Origin: Neodiprion pinetum
Taxonomy: Eukaryota > Arthropoda > Insecta > Hymenoptera > Diprionidae
Assembly: GCF_021155775.2 (NCBI RefSeq)
Contig: NC_060235.2
Span: 15,711,193 to 15,775,192 of the forward strand
Length of the DNA: 64,000 bases
Reading direction: 5' to 3'
Positions within the stretch are counted from its first letter, which is position 1; every line of letters starts with the position of its first letter. Both the position numbers and the translations under genes were made by a program. Positions 49,914-63,200 of this stretch are shown here, piece after piece. The notes beneath the pieces were generated by a model. The model saw nothing but the letters and a program-made list of their open reading frames with translations, did not search any database and had not been told where the DNA came from.

Positions 49914-52900
49914 GCCATCCAATAACTCGATCGCGACTGAATTCGGCCACCGATTTAACTGCCTAAACACTGGTAAACAAAAATATGTAGCGGGGGGAGC
50001 GCTCGAGCAAGGATTAGGATAAACGGCCCTATTGTTTATTTTTTGTGGTCCCAGAGACAAATACATAATGCTTCTAAAAATGGGACAAGACATGCTTCCA
50101 ACACTATTGGAATATAAGTCTATGTTACCTAACGATTGGGAAAACATTTTAAGACTAAAAAATTGTTTATTACTTAATTTTACATAAATCTGTATATCTG
50201 TTTGTAGATAAGTAATTGATGATAATTTTTTTTTCTAGATTTGGTTAATTGGTAATTTAAATTGAGTAAATTTTTCGGTGATTAACGGAAGTTTGCCAGA
50301 ATTAGTGACACAAAATGCGAAAAGATTTTGCACTCGATTCAGTATTAATACCTTGGCGATGTACTAATATTGCGCAACACTCGGGGAGGCGGGGGGGCTG
50401 AAATAGCGTTACATAATATTTGAACAGCGCCTTTTTGCAAATGAAGGCTTTTCACTTGTTCTCATCACTTCATGTTGTTAATGGCACTGCTGAAAGAGGG
50501 GTTGCTCTCGTAGAAAAGTTGAATTCGTCAATTTGTAAAAAATGAAGATCTAAAATAATATTTGATAAAAGTAGTTGAAAAACATCGAAAAATATTCACA
50601 AATACAAAAAAATCAACATTATAAAGAAAAGTGTACTATATAAAAGTATAAATTAAAACATTCGAGATTCAATTTAAAAATCTGAATAAAGATCCAGATT
50701 CTTTTTGTAGGCTAATAGAATTCCACAAAAAATTAAGCACTGAATATGAACAGATGAGATTGAGCGTAGTTCGGGTTCAACTGAAATGCCACATATGAAT
50801 TGCATGGCGCCAAGTGTGCATAATATACCCGACTGGGCCCCAAAACTTGTCCCTATGTATTAATTGCTCGTTAAAAATACGTCACTGACGAAGTAATGAA
50901 CACAGGTTGCGGATGAATCTATAGGAAATGCAACACGATGACGCGAAGCGGTCACACGTACATACCACATAGGTAATTTTTCCGAGTCAAACGAACCGAC
51001 GCAAGGTGCAGCCGGTGATCAAACAGTATGAAACCTTGATACCGGAAGTTGACGAGCCACGCTTCATGAGTAAGAACACCGCCGTGCCGCGAACATTTCC
51101 TTGTTTCAAAACAAGAATATATATTTATATGAATTGACAAATTTTTTCCAACATGCTTTGAAAGTTTGATTTTCGAAACCTGCGGAGCGTGCGTGAAGTG
51201 CCTCATTTCGGAACAGTGCGGTAAAACGACGTTGGCGCATGGGCTCAGCTGAAATTTTCAATTTTACACACGGCACAATGCGCACTTTCCGATAACTTAA
51301 CTTTACGTACAGACTTTACGCGCAAGCAGTGACGTCACTGGGCTGAGTTCAACCTGAATAGGTTACGTGAATTCAGGCTTATCGCCTTTGAACCACTCGA
51401 TTACCCCGTTGATCTATTTCTTTCCCATTACTGTACTACATTCGTTTGCTTCTCAAATCAAACTTGCGTCGGTAGATATAGGGAAAAAAAATGTGTGCCA
51501 CAAGTTCAGATGAGCGATATCTGAGTCGTGTGTTTTCAGCACTCGCTGCGGCTCATGCTGCAAACTTCATACTCGTTGGAAACCGCCCACTTTCCGCACT
51601 TGTAACTCAATATACTATTATTTGCAACGAGAGAAATAAAGAATAAAAAGAACGAACATTACCGGAGCAAGGAAACCCACTCGGTGAGCATAGTTAATAA
51701 CCTCGACTAGGAAAGAATTGCGTAACACCTCGGCGGTCTCACGTGAGTCTGCAGGGCAATGATTATGTGCATGAATACTTGTTTTTCATTCTGCATGTAG
51801 GGCCGTATTAAATTTACGATGATACGCGTAACAGGATAACGTCGTTATTGATACAGGTAAAAAAGGTTTTCCGATGCACATCTTTACTCGATTAGAAAAA
51901 CAATGAAAATCCTGCGATATTGAACAAGCTGCAGGCATAGAGTGTCTAGAATTTTCGAAGCCATCGTAGTTTCCCGCGGGCATATATAGATACTGTAAAC
52001 ATCAACCCGAAAATAATACACGTTGTAATAATATACTGCCTACAAAGACGTGCCGTAATTTTCCCCGGGAAATTTTATTCTACATGTATTAAATTTCTTC
52101 TATGTACGAAACGAACGAAACAAATACATATTGACATTGTTCTCGTTAGCGTAACGAAATTCGAATACGATATTGATTGCGTTGAATACAGAAAACTCCA
52201 AGAAGAGACTTCGCAGGTCCTGTCAGCAGCATCATATTGTTAGGTTATTCTTTGACAGAAGGAACTCTGCAAATCGATATTGGCAGCATGTTTGTAATGT
52301 AAACTATTGTATATTATATTTATATACATATAATTGTGCGTGCGGCGCGTATGTGTACACACACACACACACACACCCATGAAACTCCCCTCGGTTTATT
52401 GTGTCGTACCGATTTACTTGTTGTCCCGTGATCACTAGGTTTATATAACGTGTAAAAATGATGAATTGTTGTAAGATTCCGTAATATTAGTTTACAGCCA
52501 TAAACGTTACTTGCGCAACGGGCGTCGTTCCCGAAAGCGATACAGTTAGAATTGTTATAGCATTCATTTTGGAGTTGCTGCGTTTGAATTGCATTACGTA
52601 AAACTACTCAAGGTATCCCGAATGATTTCGATCGGCGAGATAATGCAATTCCGAGGAAAGCGCGGTATTGTTCCAACAAATTAAATCGGTCGAATTCACT
52701 GCCCTTACGTTCAATACTATATAAGGTACACGTATACCTGTTGGCGGTACTGTAGGAGTTGCGAATGAACTTGAAGAAAAAACGAGACCGATTATCAACC
52801 GGTAACAAAAGCCTGACCCCGTTTATATACAAGTGTGTGCGTATAACGTGGTACAGGATTCTGAATAAGGTATAAGCAAAACTATTCCACGACGTCCAAC

Positions 52901-54407
52901 AGAGGACGAATGTCTCTGCCATGTACTCGATCAAGTCTTCTATAATACTTGTAGCGCCAGATGGGCGCCTTTAACCCCGCGCCTAATTCGCAGGGCAGAT
53001 ACAATCCGCATGGCAGTCTCGCCGTGGGTTGCGCGCGCTCGTCTGCGCCGAGGGTTGCTTCAGGAAGGACCAACCAAGTTATTGATCCAACGCTAGTAGG
53101 GATGGATGCATGCGTGCCACTCTTTATCTCCCTTCCTTCCTTCCTTTCTTCCTTCCTTCCTCCATTCCCCTCGCTCTGCGCGCGAGGGAGCACGCGTTTT
53201 CGCCTACGGTGCAGCCAACGGCACACGACTACGAAACAGGCGACGGTTCTCTCGCGATGTAATCTCCCGCAGGGGCTGCAGATCCCTGTCGGGATGAGAG
53301 GAGGGTGGAGACGGGGTGCAAGAGGGTAGAAGCTGCATCGCGGCTTCCCGCGGAGTCGGAACTTGACGTATTCAGTTATGCATTATTTTTTTTATTTTTA
53401 CTATTTTTACCCACGAAAGACTAGTCCTCGCGCCTACTTTATGTATCTAACAGCTGTTCGCAATACGACATTGAATAATGTTCGTTTGCAGTATGGGGGA
53501 ATATAATTGTTGCATAAATAATTTGCGAAAAGCTACAATGCAAAGTCGTAAACATGTCCACGATGAGGGGAAAAAAGCAGCGACGATGATTTATTCGAGT
53601 TAGGCTGCAAGGTCGGACTGATGGTGAGCCGAATCGGTTCTTCGCGTTCAACCACCACCGTAACCATAGATCCTTGGCCTACCTCAATCGAACTAGGGTT
53701 CTTCGTCCCTGATCGAGATTGACAAGAGTGGACATAAACCGGCCCCGTTGCATCGCATCGTAACACTAAGCTTGATATTATAATCCTCCTCGTCGGAGTT
53801 GCGCGTCAAGTTTCCGCCTACCACTGCGAATCGCGTGAAATTTTCAAATACACGTTATGCACAAAATTGAATCAAATTACGGGGCGGCCACGTGATCGTG
53901 CGTACAGATATGATTTATCGGGTTGGAAACTTGTACGTGGAACAATGTCAGGAAATCGCAGACTAAGGCTGAAAGTTGTTTGTACCGCCGAGGGAGAAGA
54001 GAAGAGCTGCTAGAAAGACGGAGAAAGACACCGCGGTTTACATATGGTAGCTGTACACAGGCGTAGGCATTACAGTGGCGATAAAAGTGTTCAGTCCGTA
54101 GGGAAAAGTCTTGAAAAAGGTAAGCAAGAGCTGCTGCAATCACACGCGAACACTGCAGCATAGCAGAGACGTGAGAGATGAAAGGAATGGCATACGACCC
54201 GGTGTTATTGCTGCAACGCGCTATAGACAGTTTATGAACTCGTGTGGAGAAGTAAAATTACCGCTGAGGGGGCCGCCGGTTACGTCGAGTCGGTGGAAAA
54301 AAGATGGACGGCCGTAACGTATGCTTCTGCCTTCTTTTTGTCTCGCCCTCCACTGATATCGCCATTACAATTTATTCCGAACATTGAAGATGCGAGATCT
54401 TCATGTC
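49914..54407. other. Long gene-free stretch with simple repeats
   Basis: (AC)10 at 52357-52376 and (CCTT)n at about 53131-53163. TCAATCGAACTAGGG near 53687 pairs loosely with CCCTGATCGAGATTGA near 53716. Otherwise nothing recognised; frames are short and overlapping. Confidence 0.4.
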
Positions 54408-54810
54408 TAATGGCTTGAGGCCGTAAACGCCACCTTACGACCTTTTGCCCTTTAAAAACGGCAAAAGAAGGTGTACTTTTTTTTTATCGTATCTAGGTTT
54501 AAAACATGAAAATGTGGTCAGAAACATTTAAATTGAACTATGGTTTAACGACGAGCAAATGGTCGGGTGTACTGGTAGATACGATCTTCTGCTACTGATT
54601 TCACCATAAAATCCTACGTCGATTAATTCCGTAAAGTCGTATCTGCCAAAAAATGTTTATTTTTATTTTTTTGGGCTCGAGTATAAATTCATCAACTAGA
54701 AGCAAAAGATCGGATGTGTAGGAAGATACGACCTTTTGATTCTGATGAAAATTGAAAAAATTATCTACCGTGGTAATTGCATAAGGACGTAACCGCCAAA
54801 AATTATTAAC
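54408..54810. repeat. Diverged tandem repeat, about 150-bp spacing
   Basis: Blocks GTAGATACGATCTTCTGCTACTGAT (54570s, imperfect) and GTAGGAAGATACGACCTTTTGATTCTGAT (54718s) each precede a CCGTAAAGTCGTATCTGCCAAAA or GGACGTAACCGCCAAAA block, spaced about 152 bases. A third related end, GGCCGTAAACGCCACC, lies near 54418. Strongly diverged. Confidence 0.55.
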
Positions 54811-56329
54811 GTTATTCCTATCATTCCGATAATTTACGATTTGGATAATCGACGTCCAGAAAATCGATATAATCACCGTATAAATTAGTTAGTTTCAATC
54901 GTTTAGTTTCAACTTGACCATGCGTTTCAATGGTTTCCAAACCGATGGCAAACAAAAGAAGAAAAAATAAAAAAAGAGGCTGTTAAGACCTTCTGTGGTG
55001 ATCTTTTTTTACACGTGTATACTTATCTATCGAAAGAGGTCATATCTGCCTACATACGACGATCTACCTTTATATATTCAAACGCTTGATTTCGAGCGAA
55101 TTATAAGTTTTGATCATTTTCAGAGCGAATGGTGAAGGAAAAAAAGGATTCACCGTGTCTAGAACGGGACGACAGGTCTAAATAATCTGCGTACATGCTA
55201 TTCGTTTGCCGCCGGTCATTCGTTTCAATTCTCGGGTGATAATTTATAAGGCGGGTTAAGCTGGTAATTAGTCATGCATGCACGAGGATCCATAAAACTG
55301 GAGTGGAAATATTGTTCGAAATATTGTCTGTTTGATATTTTTAAACCGATCCGGACTATTATCGCACCACGTGAATAGGAATTGGAAACCGTGCACACAA
55401 GGTGAGCAGTCTATGTCGACCGTGTAACACGCGCGTACATCGATCACTTTTTATCGTTCTTTTCAATCGCATTATCAACCATAGATGTATCATACAACGA
55501 CGCTCTAAGGTGAAAAAAACGTCGAGGGATGATTGTTTCTGCTTAGCTGTATTGAATAGAGGTGATACATGTACAATCTAACATGCAGATTGTCAACTAG
55601 GATCAGATTACGGCAATGACGAGCGGTGGATTAGTAATATTCAATTCGTATCCGTCGAGTCGTATAACAAAATATATACAACGCTCATGCCGTTGTACAA
55701 CGAAAAATGTGAACACAATTGCGTTCGAAATACTCAATATTTCAAATATTTTTCCCTGTTCTTTCGTCTTATCCTAGGTTGCAGCGACGTCTTTACCACG
55801 ACGAATTCGATGAGAGTCACGCATGCAGCTGCAGTTTGGCTGTTGAATCGGCCTGACCCTCGTACGATCCACATGATATAATCCGGCGGAAAAGAACCGG
55901 TAATCGACGTCCGCACGATACGATACGTCTCACTTCGCGGACAGTTACTTCGAAATCAATTATTTCCGTCGTCGATTGAAATTCGAACAAACTACAATCC
56001 GGAGCTGCAGGTTATTCGTAAGCCAGTTGAAATGCCTCCCTGACTGGACTAACGAAACCGCTGCGGTATACCTACGACAGCCCCTCCTTCAAGCAATAAA
56101 TTTACCTAGCTGCATTGTATAAATCGAGGCTGAATATGAGTATCAAAATTAACGGTAAGCCTTTTATTTGGCAAATTAATTTGGCAAAAATCTCCTTACA
56201 TTCAGCTTCTCTTCCTACTCGTAGTTCACGCGAGAAGAATGAGAAACAAAGCGAATAAGCGCGTATACCGGCAGCCGCTACCTACGTGATTGAAAAACGA
56301 AACGATGATGCTTTCGCGGGATTGTTAGC
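54811..56329. other. Gene-free stretch
   Basis: No recognised feature. Confidence 0.4.
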
Positions 56330-56940
56330 GGGTCGAAGGTAGGGAGGGGGGCATTCGACCTTGCCCGAGCGTAACGGTACTATGACAATTTATTTGGTAG
56401 GTACCCGTACCCGTGGCTATTCGCCCTGCACCCGCCCACCTTGCGTTGTACCCACCGCACCGTGCCTGCCCGATAGAACGGCGCGACGAGGAAATCCGGG
56501 GGCAACCTTTACCTCGATTCGCGGACGAGGGGACCAGGTTGTTACCCACGTTTCATTCACGAATTTCACTTTCACGGCCACGGCCGGCGGTCGCTTCGGC
56601 TGCCGCATGCCGCTCCGACCGAACGGAGCCGGTGTAATACACACAATTCGAGTTGCACGTAGTTTGCTCCGAACAAACCGCGGTGATCCAAGCCCGCAGG
56701 CGCTCGTTCTCGTCCGTCTCTCCAGCCTCGCTTCGCCAAAATCCCCGAGACTCTCGCCCAGCGACCGACACCGGCAAACCGGTAACTGTCCGCACGTTCA
56801 AAGTTCCGACGATTTTCAACGATCGGTTAATCATTCACCGATCATGTACATAAACAATATGGTGACACGTATCGGTATTAATAAATATCGGAGCGTCGGA
56901 GCGCGGATTCGATGCCGCTACTCCGGGCAAGGCTAGCGTA
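56330..56940. other. GC- and CpG-rich block of unknown role
   Basis: Unlike its AT-rich flanks, this 0.6 kb is rich in C and CpG, and frames stay open in several frames on both strands (up to 191 codons). None shows a recognisable domain or a consistent codon pattern. It could be a promoter, 5' UTR exon or enhancer; nothing in the sequence decides. Confidence 0.35.
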
Positions 56941-57789
56941 GCACCTTTCTAATTGTACCTGAACTCTACGATGCATTCGCAACACTTGCATTCGAAGGAC
57001 GCCGACAAAGTTTCACCGTCGATGATAACTCTTGTCGAATGTACGATATAGACAGGCGCAGATACCTTGTGGGATTGTGTGTACTCTCGACAGTTGACTG
57101 TACGGAAAAAGAATTCGACCAGCTGACCGTATCGCATGTCATTAAATATTAACACATTTCTATGCGCGCGCGCCCTCGTCAAGCTTTTAACTACGAACTG
57201 TGAGGCCAAATTTTTACTGCCTTTGACCACCCGTTGAATGACCGAGAACTTACCGTGAGCACAACGAATTGGCACCAACCCGCGATGAAAGCTGAAACAC
57301 AATTCCGGAAAAGATATTGCGAGATTTTGTTGTGTGTCTGGCGTGATTAACACGCCTCGATACGAGTATTTTGACCTTTTCTAACTTCCGGCTGATGTGC
57401 TTGGTAGGTTATGGTTAATACTGCGGAGAGGATTTTTCAGAGAGAGAGAGAGAGAATCCGAAATTAATTCTCGTCGTGCCAACCACGTATTCCGAACGGA
57501 CGGCATTCTCTAATATTACCCGATTCGGAGTATCGACACGAACCGCGAAAAATCTAGAAACTAAATGAGGCTGGAGTTAGTAGTGTCGACATAACGAAAC
57601 ATCAGTTAAAAAATCATTATTGTACAATTTTAGGATGACTTTCGGGGAGTCGGGTTTTCAAAATGAGAGCATGTTTTGTTTATCATGCTTTACTAAACTT
57701 CAGATATCCCTGAAGGTGCACAGGAACAATTTTTTCTCACAATCAGTATGCGTCGTTAGTCACGTTACTGACTCCATCCTCATAAAACT
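56941..57789. other. Gene-free stretch
   Basis: Short (GA)n at about 57441-57454. A 134-codon minus frame at 56949-57353 includes FECKCCEC but no known domain. Confidence 0.35.
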
Positions 57790-58110
57790 AACCTACAGAC
57801 AATTTGACTAAAACTCAACCTTATTGTAGACTGTAACTCAACTGAACTACATTTTTCTCAACTCAAAACATCATTCGAAACGTAATCTCAAATTAACTAA
57901 ACTTTCAATTAAATGTAACCTTCATCTTAACTTAAACTCAACTAAAACGAAATCTGAACCAACACTCAACTCGACACGGCGCAAACTTAATCGCAAATCA
58001 AATCGTAACCAAAATTCGCAATCACAAAATCTGTATCGCAGCCGCTAACTACATCGGTACAACTTGACTCAAATCTCAATCCACAACGCATCTAATTTTC
58101 TCAAAATTCT
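57790..58110. repeat. Strand-asymmetric AACTCA-rich tract
   Basis: The plus strand is strongly depleted in G relative to C: in each of two sampled 60-base lines I count about 3 G against 13-14 C. It is built from irregular AACTCAAC, AACTAAAC and AACTTAAACTCAAC units. This looks like a degenerate short tandem repeat. The skew continues more weakly to about 58550. Confidence 0.7.
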
Positions 58111-58664
58111 CAGATAATTAATTACCTATTCCGAAGTATTCGAGACGTACACGACAGGCGACGCTGCAAAACACGCCACCGCAACTCGACCCTACAAAGC
58201 GGATTTCGAGCACTTTCCGACATCGTAAATCCAAAATGGCTATCCATTATACGGCAAGCCTTTACTTCATTACTATCGAAATTTGATCGCGATAAATTAT
58301 GCATCATTTACCGTTTCACAACCACCACAAAAATGCGCCAACACCCTCAAAATCTCTTGACAACATTTTTCGCGATCTGCCAAAACCAAAATCGCTATCA
58401 GATTCTACTAAAGACGTCTCTCGCACGCAATCGCCAGAACTAGTGATTCGAAAATCTCTCGATCTGCCGCAACGCGGATCTTTGCGCCACCTGCTACGTC
58501 ACGTTACGCGACGCAAGAATCCGCAACAATTGATATTAGATCAATTTTTGAAATAGCGCAATTCGACGCCCGCCTATTTGATCATCGCAGAACTTAGCGC
58601 TAGATCGCGATTTCGTCCGCCGCGCAGCCTCATGATGATCCCTCTTCGCTCGTCGATCTTACAT
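58111..58664. other. Gene-free stretch with one unassigned small frame
   Basis: An ATG-initiated 85-codon plus frame (58299-58556) is rich in Ser, Pro, Lys and Arg. It shows no known domain and lies in C-rich, G-poor DNA that lowers stop frequency. I do not call it a gene. Confidence 0.3.
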
Positions 58665-58875
58665 GAGGTCGAAGTTGGTAACGTTACCATAACGATGAAC
58701 GTTTAGGAAAAATCGTTACTTCGCAATATTCAGATTGTCTAAAATTTAGTAAGCATTAACAAACGAAAAATACTTATATTTTGTAAAGACAACTCCTCGT
58801 AAGTCATTCTAAAATTTTTAAATAATGAGTTTTTAACTGATGTTTCGTCAACTTAACGTTACCAACTTTAGCCTC
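58665..58875. mobile_element. MITE, 211 bp, complete copy
   Basis: Left GAGGTCGAAGTTGGTAACGT and right ACGTTACCAACTTTAGCCTC are inverted copies with about 3 differences over 22 bases. The interior is AT-rich and shared with the copy at 47803. The superfamily is uncertain because no clear target duplication flanks the ends. Confidence 0.8.
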
Positions 58876-60261
58876 TTGGTTCTTCGCAAATTTGGCGGTC
58901 AGCTGTCGGCGGGGTGAAATCGGGGAGAGGAATCGCTTCCGCCGTGGTTCGTTGGCTCTCTCTCCGCAACCTCGACGTCCTTACTTCGAAATTATTGCCG
59001 TTCGCTATTTCATAAAATAGCTGAAATGGTCGCCGACTCTTTGCTTGGTGACGACGAAACTCGAAAAATAAAAAGAAACAAAAAGCCTTAAACAAGTCTT
59101 ACTCGCTGCCCTCTACCGTGCCCATCTCGGAATATCGGATACGTGACTCCGGTTCTGGCGCTCTTTCGGAAATAGTTGGACAATCGATACCGTAAGACCT
59201 CTAATTTTGTTTCCGCCTATGTTTCAGAAAGCCGTTTGTGGCGGACATTAAAAATGCCACGTTACAGAACTACGTCGATTTGCATTACACGTATTTCTTT
59301 CAGAGGCTGTTATTTTGTTGTAAGATTAGGTCGAAATGATTTTTCAATTATTATTATTTGTTCCTGCGATAAGGCGAATTCTACTGTACCGGCGAGAGCA
59401 TAAAGTATAATCGAACACATGTTCAACGGGGGCACGCGTGGTGCTTGAGATCTAAATATACGATGTGAGAGATGCGATTGAATTTGGAAACATCGACGTG
59501 ACCAATTTTTACACCAAATTTGTGCCGACATCGATCAAAGCAGTGTCAACCGGAAACTAGCACTGCGACAATGATATACGTGATAAATACACACACGAAC
59601 ACACATCTATACTGTGTGGATCTTTATCACGGAAGAGAAATGCTACAACGTTCGGGTTGTAATTGCTCCGGAAAAGGCGGCGCATGTGTGCAGTATAATA
59701 GTAGCGAGAACGACACGTCGCGTGCAAACGATAAGTAGGCAGATAAGTGCAAGGACAAACAGGGTGTCCAGTAACATCAAAGCATATAAAATTCCTGAAC
59801 TTTTTCAGAAACACAAGCTGGGTTACCCGGAATATATACTATATATTGAATAATTTTTTCTTATGGATGGAAGTCAAAAAAATTTTTCTGTCCGTTTCGA
59901 AGAAGACTTTTGCTAACTGGATAATAAGTATAAATTATCTTTTATTATAAGTGTTTAGTATCAAGTGCAAACGCTTCGATGTGTGAGGTACTATTTCCAA
60001 GAGGATAGATTTGTTTTATTTATTTTGTGGTATTTGTTGTTTAAAGCGGACAACATTTCTCTACAGCTAATTTGAGTTTTTAGGAAAAAATAATTACGTG
60101 GTATTGTAGAAAAATGTTAAACCAGAGCGACTATTGTTAACTTTGGAACAAGTTCAGTTTCGGATATTTTGAGATTAACATAATATGAGAAAATGGAGGA
60201 GAGGAAATAAATTCCAAAAGAATAAATCAAAGAAAAGGTTGCAATCGTAGGAATTTAACAT
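58876..60261. other. Gene-free stretch
   Basis: CAGGGTGTCCAGTAAC near 59759 resembles a DNA-transposon end, but no partner was found. No gene. Confidence 0.35.
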
Positions 60262-63200
60262 TTATGCGTCTATGGCTATAAGCATGGCTTGATGTCGGTG
60301 GGAATGCTGTAAAAAAAAAGCATGTCTAAATTTCAAGAGAGGATGCATTGGATATATGTGGCGGGTGGATGTACAGGCGATGTAAAAATAGTGACGAGAG
60401 TGAGAAAGGGAAAGAGGAGGCGACGACGGGCTCGGCGGGAGCCATCTTAGTCGGTGTGTGAAAATGTGAAGGCAACAACGGGGCAATGGGCAACGGGCAA
60501 CGTGGAACAAGGGCCGTAGGGTGTACAGTCGGAGGTAAAATATTTGGCTGCTAGGTCGGTCGGCGGGCGTACGGTACAGTAGAGCGAGAAAATTTGAACC
60601 CTCTGCGATTACGTTAACGAAGCGACGCGACGCTACGGTGCGGTGGTGCGTGAGCTGCGATACGCATTTAAGCGAGGAAAGGAGAAGGATGCAACGGAGT
60701 ATGCAAAAACGGAATGAGGAGAAATGAGGCAATACAGAGAAGACAAAGAAAATAATAAAAAGGAAATTAAAAAAAAGTAGACTTCTGAAGAGGGCAGAGG
60801 AGGCATCATACCCGAAGAGATTGCGGAGTTTCAGGCGTGGCGAATTCTCGACGTTGCAGGCTTGTGATAAGATATTACAGATATTTGACACGGGGTAAAA
60901 AAAAAAAAAATCAGCAATATTTGAACATTTTCGGGAGGCCTGATGTCTGGCTGTGCCTGCCTACGCGTTGACCGTTCACGATGAGCTTATAAATACATGC
61001 ACGTAGCACATGCATGAGTAGATTCTCAATGCACCCGCCACGAATTACCCGCCACGAATTAATCAACCAACGACCCGAAGTCCCGATGCACGAGCAAATA
61101 TACGTCAAATGTTTTTTTGCAGCTGTACAAATTACATGTTACGTTACGTTACGACCATGCATAAATATATCAAGCGAATCGTCAGTATTAGATTTAAACA
61201 TTTCTGTGATTAACGTTTTTTTTTTTTTTTGTCAATAGAACTTCAGCTCGTCAAGCTGCAATGTGCGTTTCACGTACACGTTATACGCACGCTTCAAAAA
61301 CAGTTAAGGAATAACATTGTGGGTATTAGGTGGATTCGGTGTATATATTTCCAATTTTGGTCTGGACGACGACGAATGTGTAAATTTGCGAGCAATGATC
61401 CCGGCTGTAACACGATTCTGCCATTACGATTCCTGTGTAATTTTTTTGTTTACTGCTACAAACTTTTGCAAAGTTCACGCTGGTTTTAATCGCCTTATAC
61501 CATTATTATCAATAAGGAGGCGTAACGCGCAGACACAAAGCCAACAAAAAAGTGCTGTTATACCCGTTAGGCACGAAACGCTGTTTTTCCTGAACCTCCC
61601 TTCATTTTCCAGCAATGAAACTTTCCGTATTGTCTTCAGGTGCGTTTAAACTCATGAATTTTGTAGTTTCATTGACTTTACTGTCCTCTTCTGTTCCGTA
61701 GTACTTGACGGCCATAGTGCAATATTTGGTCTCCAGCCGGAGGCATTGACTTGAGTTAAAATGAGCATACCCTGAAGTTTCTTTTTCACTCTGTATCTAC
61801 ACGCTTCGGAATCGGTATCGGTCAACGTTCCGTCTAAATATAGGAAGATGGTAAATGTGAACGCAAGATTAGTCACCGAATATCCCCTGTCCATTGCGAT
61901 ATCATTGACGTGTACTCGTGTGTTTCGTACATACGCGACAACGACACGAGCTTGCACTCTCTCTCTCCCTTTCCCTCTCCGTTTTCCTTTTCCACTCGCT
62001 CGCCCTCGCTCTCTCTTTCTCTATGTCTATGTCTCTTTCTCCCCCTCTCTCTCTCTCTCTGTGTCGGTGATTAAAACAACTTGCTGCAATTGTATGTAAC
62101 AATAAAACCAACGACACGTCGTCAGTGTTATATCATCGAGATGCTCGTCAATTTCAAACAAACAGAAATGCAGATCTAAGAATGTGTATATTATTAAGAT
62201 AACCAAGTCGGTAAACAAAATTGGGTACATGTGTATCGAGAAGGTACTATACAGCAGCAGCGCATCCCACGTTGTTGACACTTGTTATTGTAAACAGTTG
62301 TTTAACGTCGGGGAAAAGAAATGTTTGTCCTCCTGTCAACTTCGTTTTCGACGTTTTTATGAGAGAGACACAATTGAGAATGAAATAGAGAGTTGAACAA
62401 AGACAGCGGCATGACACACCCAGCCCAGAAAAGAACGACGGACTTCACAATGCATACAATATAATAATTGCAACGACTTGCAAGCACCGGAGCAGTTTCG
62501 GTGTAAATATGAAGAATTGAGAATAAGAAATGTTTTGACTCAGCAGCGCTATACGAGTAATAATTATTGTTATTACAGATGACGGTGTTGCGGTCGTTTG
62601 TACGCGCCGTAAAATATGACGAGAAACCGGTTGGTTGTTGGTTGCATAGCAGTACACTACACGAGATATCATAGAGGGCCGCCGCTGGACATTACGATAT
62701 AACAGCAAGGCAGAAGTTTTTCATCTCGCTCGCCGGTTGCGATTTACTTCTTCGGAGATATTATTTCCTTGCTCACAGGAATACATGTATCTGTTGTTTA
62801 TTTACCGTTGTCAACCTAATCTTCCCTTTACGGGGTTCGCCTAACCAAGATTTCCACTCTCGCGTATGATTGTATTTCTTATTTATCCATAGATCTACCG
62901 ATCAATCAAACGCTTAGCTCCCGCATCGACACATTCGAAGTAACACATTCCAAAATTTACGGAGCCGAAACTGCGTTCAGTCACACCGCAGCTATATCAA
63001 CGTCGCTCGCCCGCAAGGAACGAATGATTATAATGTATGTGGCATTTATATATACTATTCGCGCCTGTTTCTAAGCGTTGAAAACAAACCGATGGAAAAC
63101 GTTGAGCCATCGTTGTTTCTTTATCCCGTGTACTAAAATACCACAGCACACCTCGAAGAGTCCAGTAGAGTGGTGTATATCAGCAATTTGTAAATTTATT

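Noticed and set aside
56361..56936. 191-codon plus-strand frame
   Set aside because: Lies in a GC-rich block where several frames on both strands are open; no recognisable domain.
58299..58556. 85-codon plus frame starting with ATG
   Set aside because: Ser/Pro/basic composition looks protein-like, but G-poor DNA lowers stop frequency and no homology is recognisable.
59759..59775. CAGGGTGTCC transposon-end look-alike
   Set aside because: No inverted partner found within 2 kb.
60262..60891. 209-codon minus-strand frame, longest in the window
   Set aside because: No domain, odd composition driven by purine-rich opposite strand, and no splice or promoter context.
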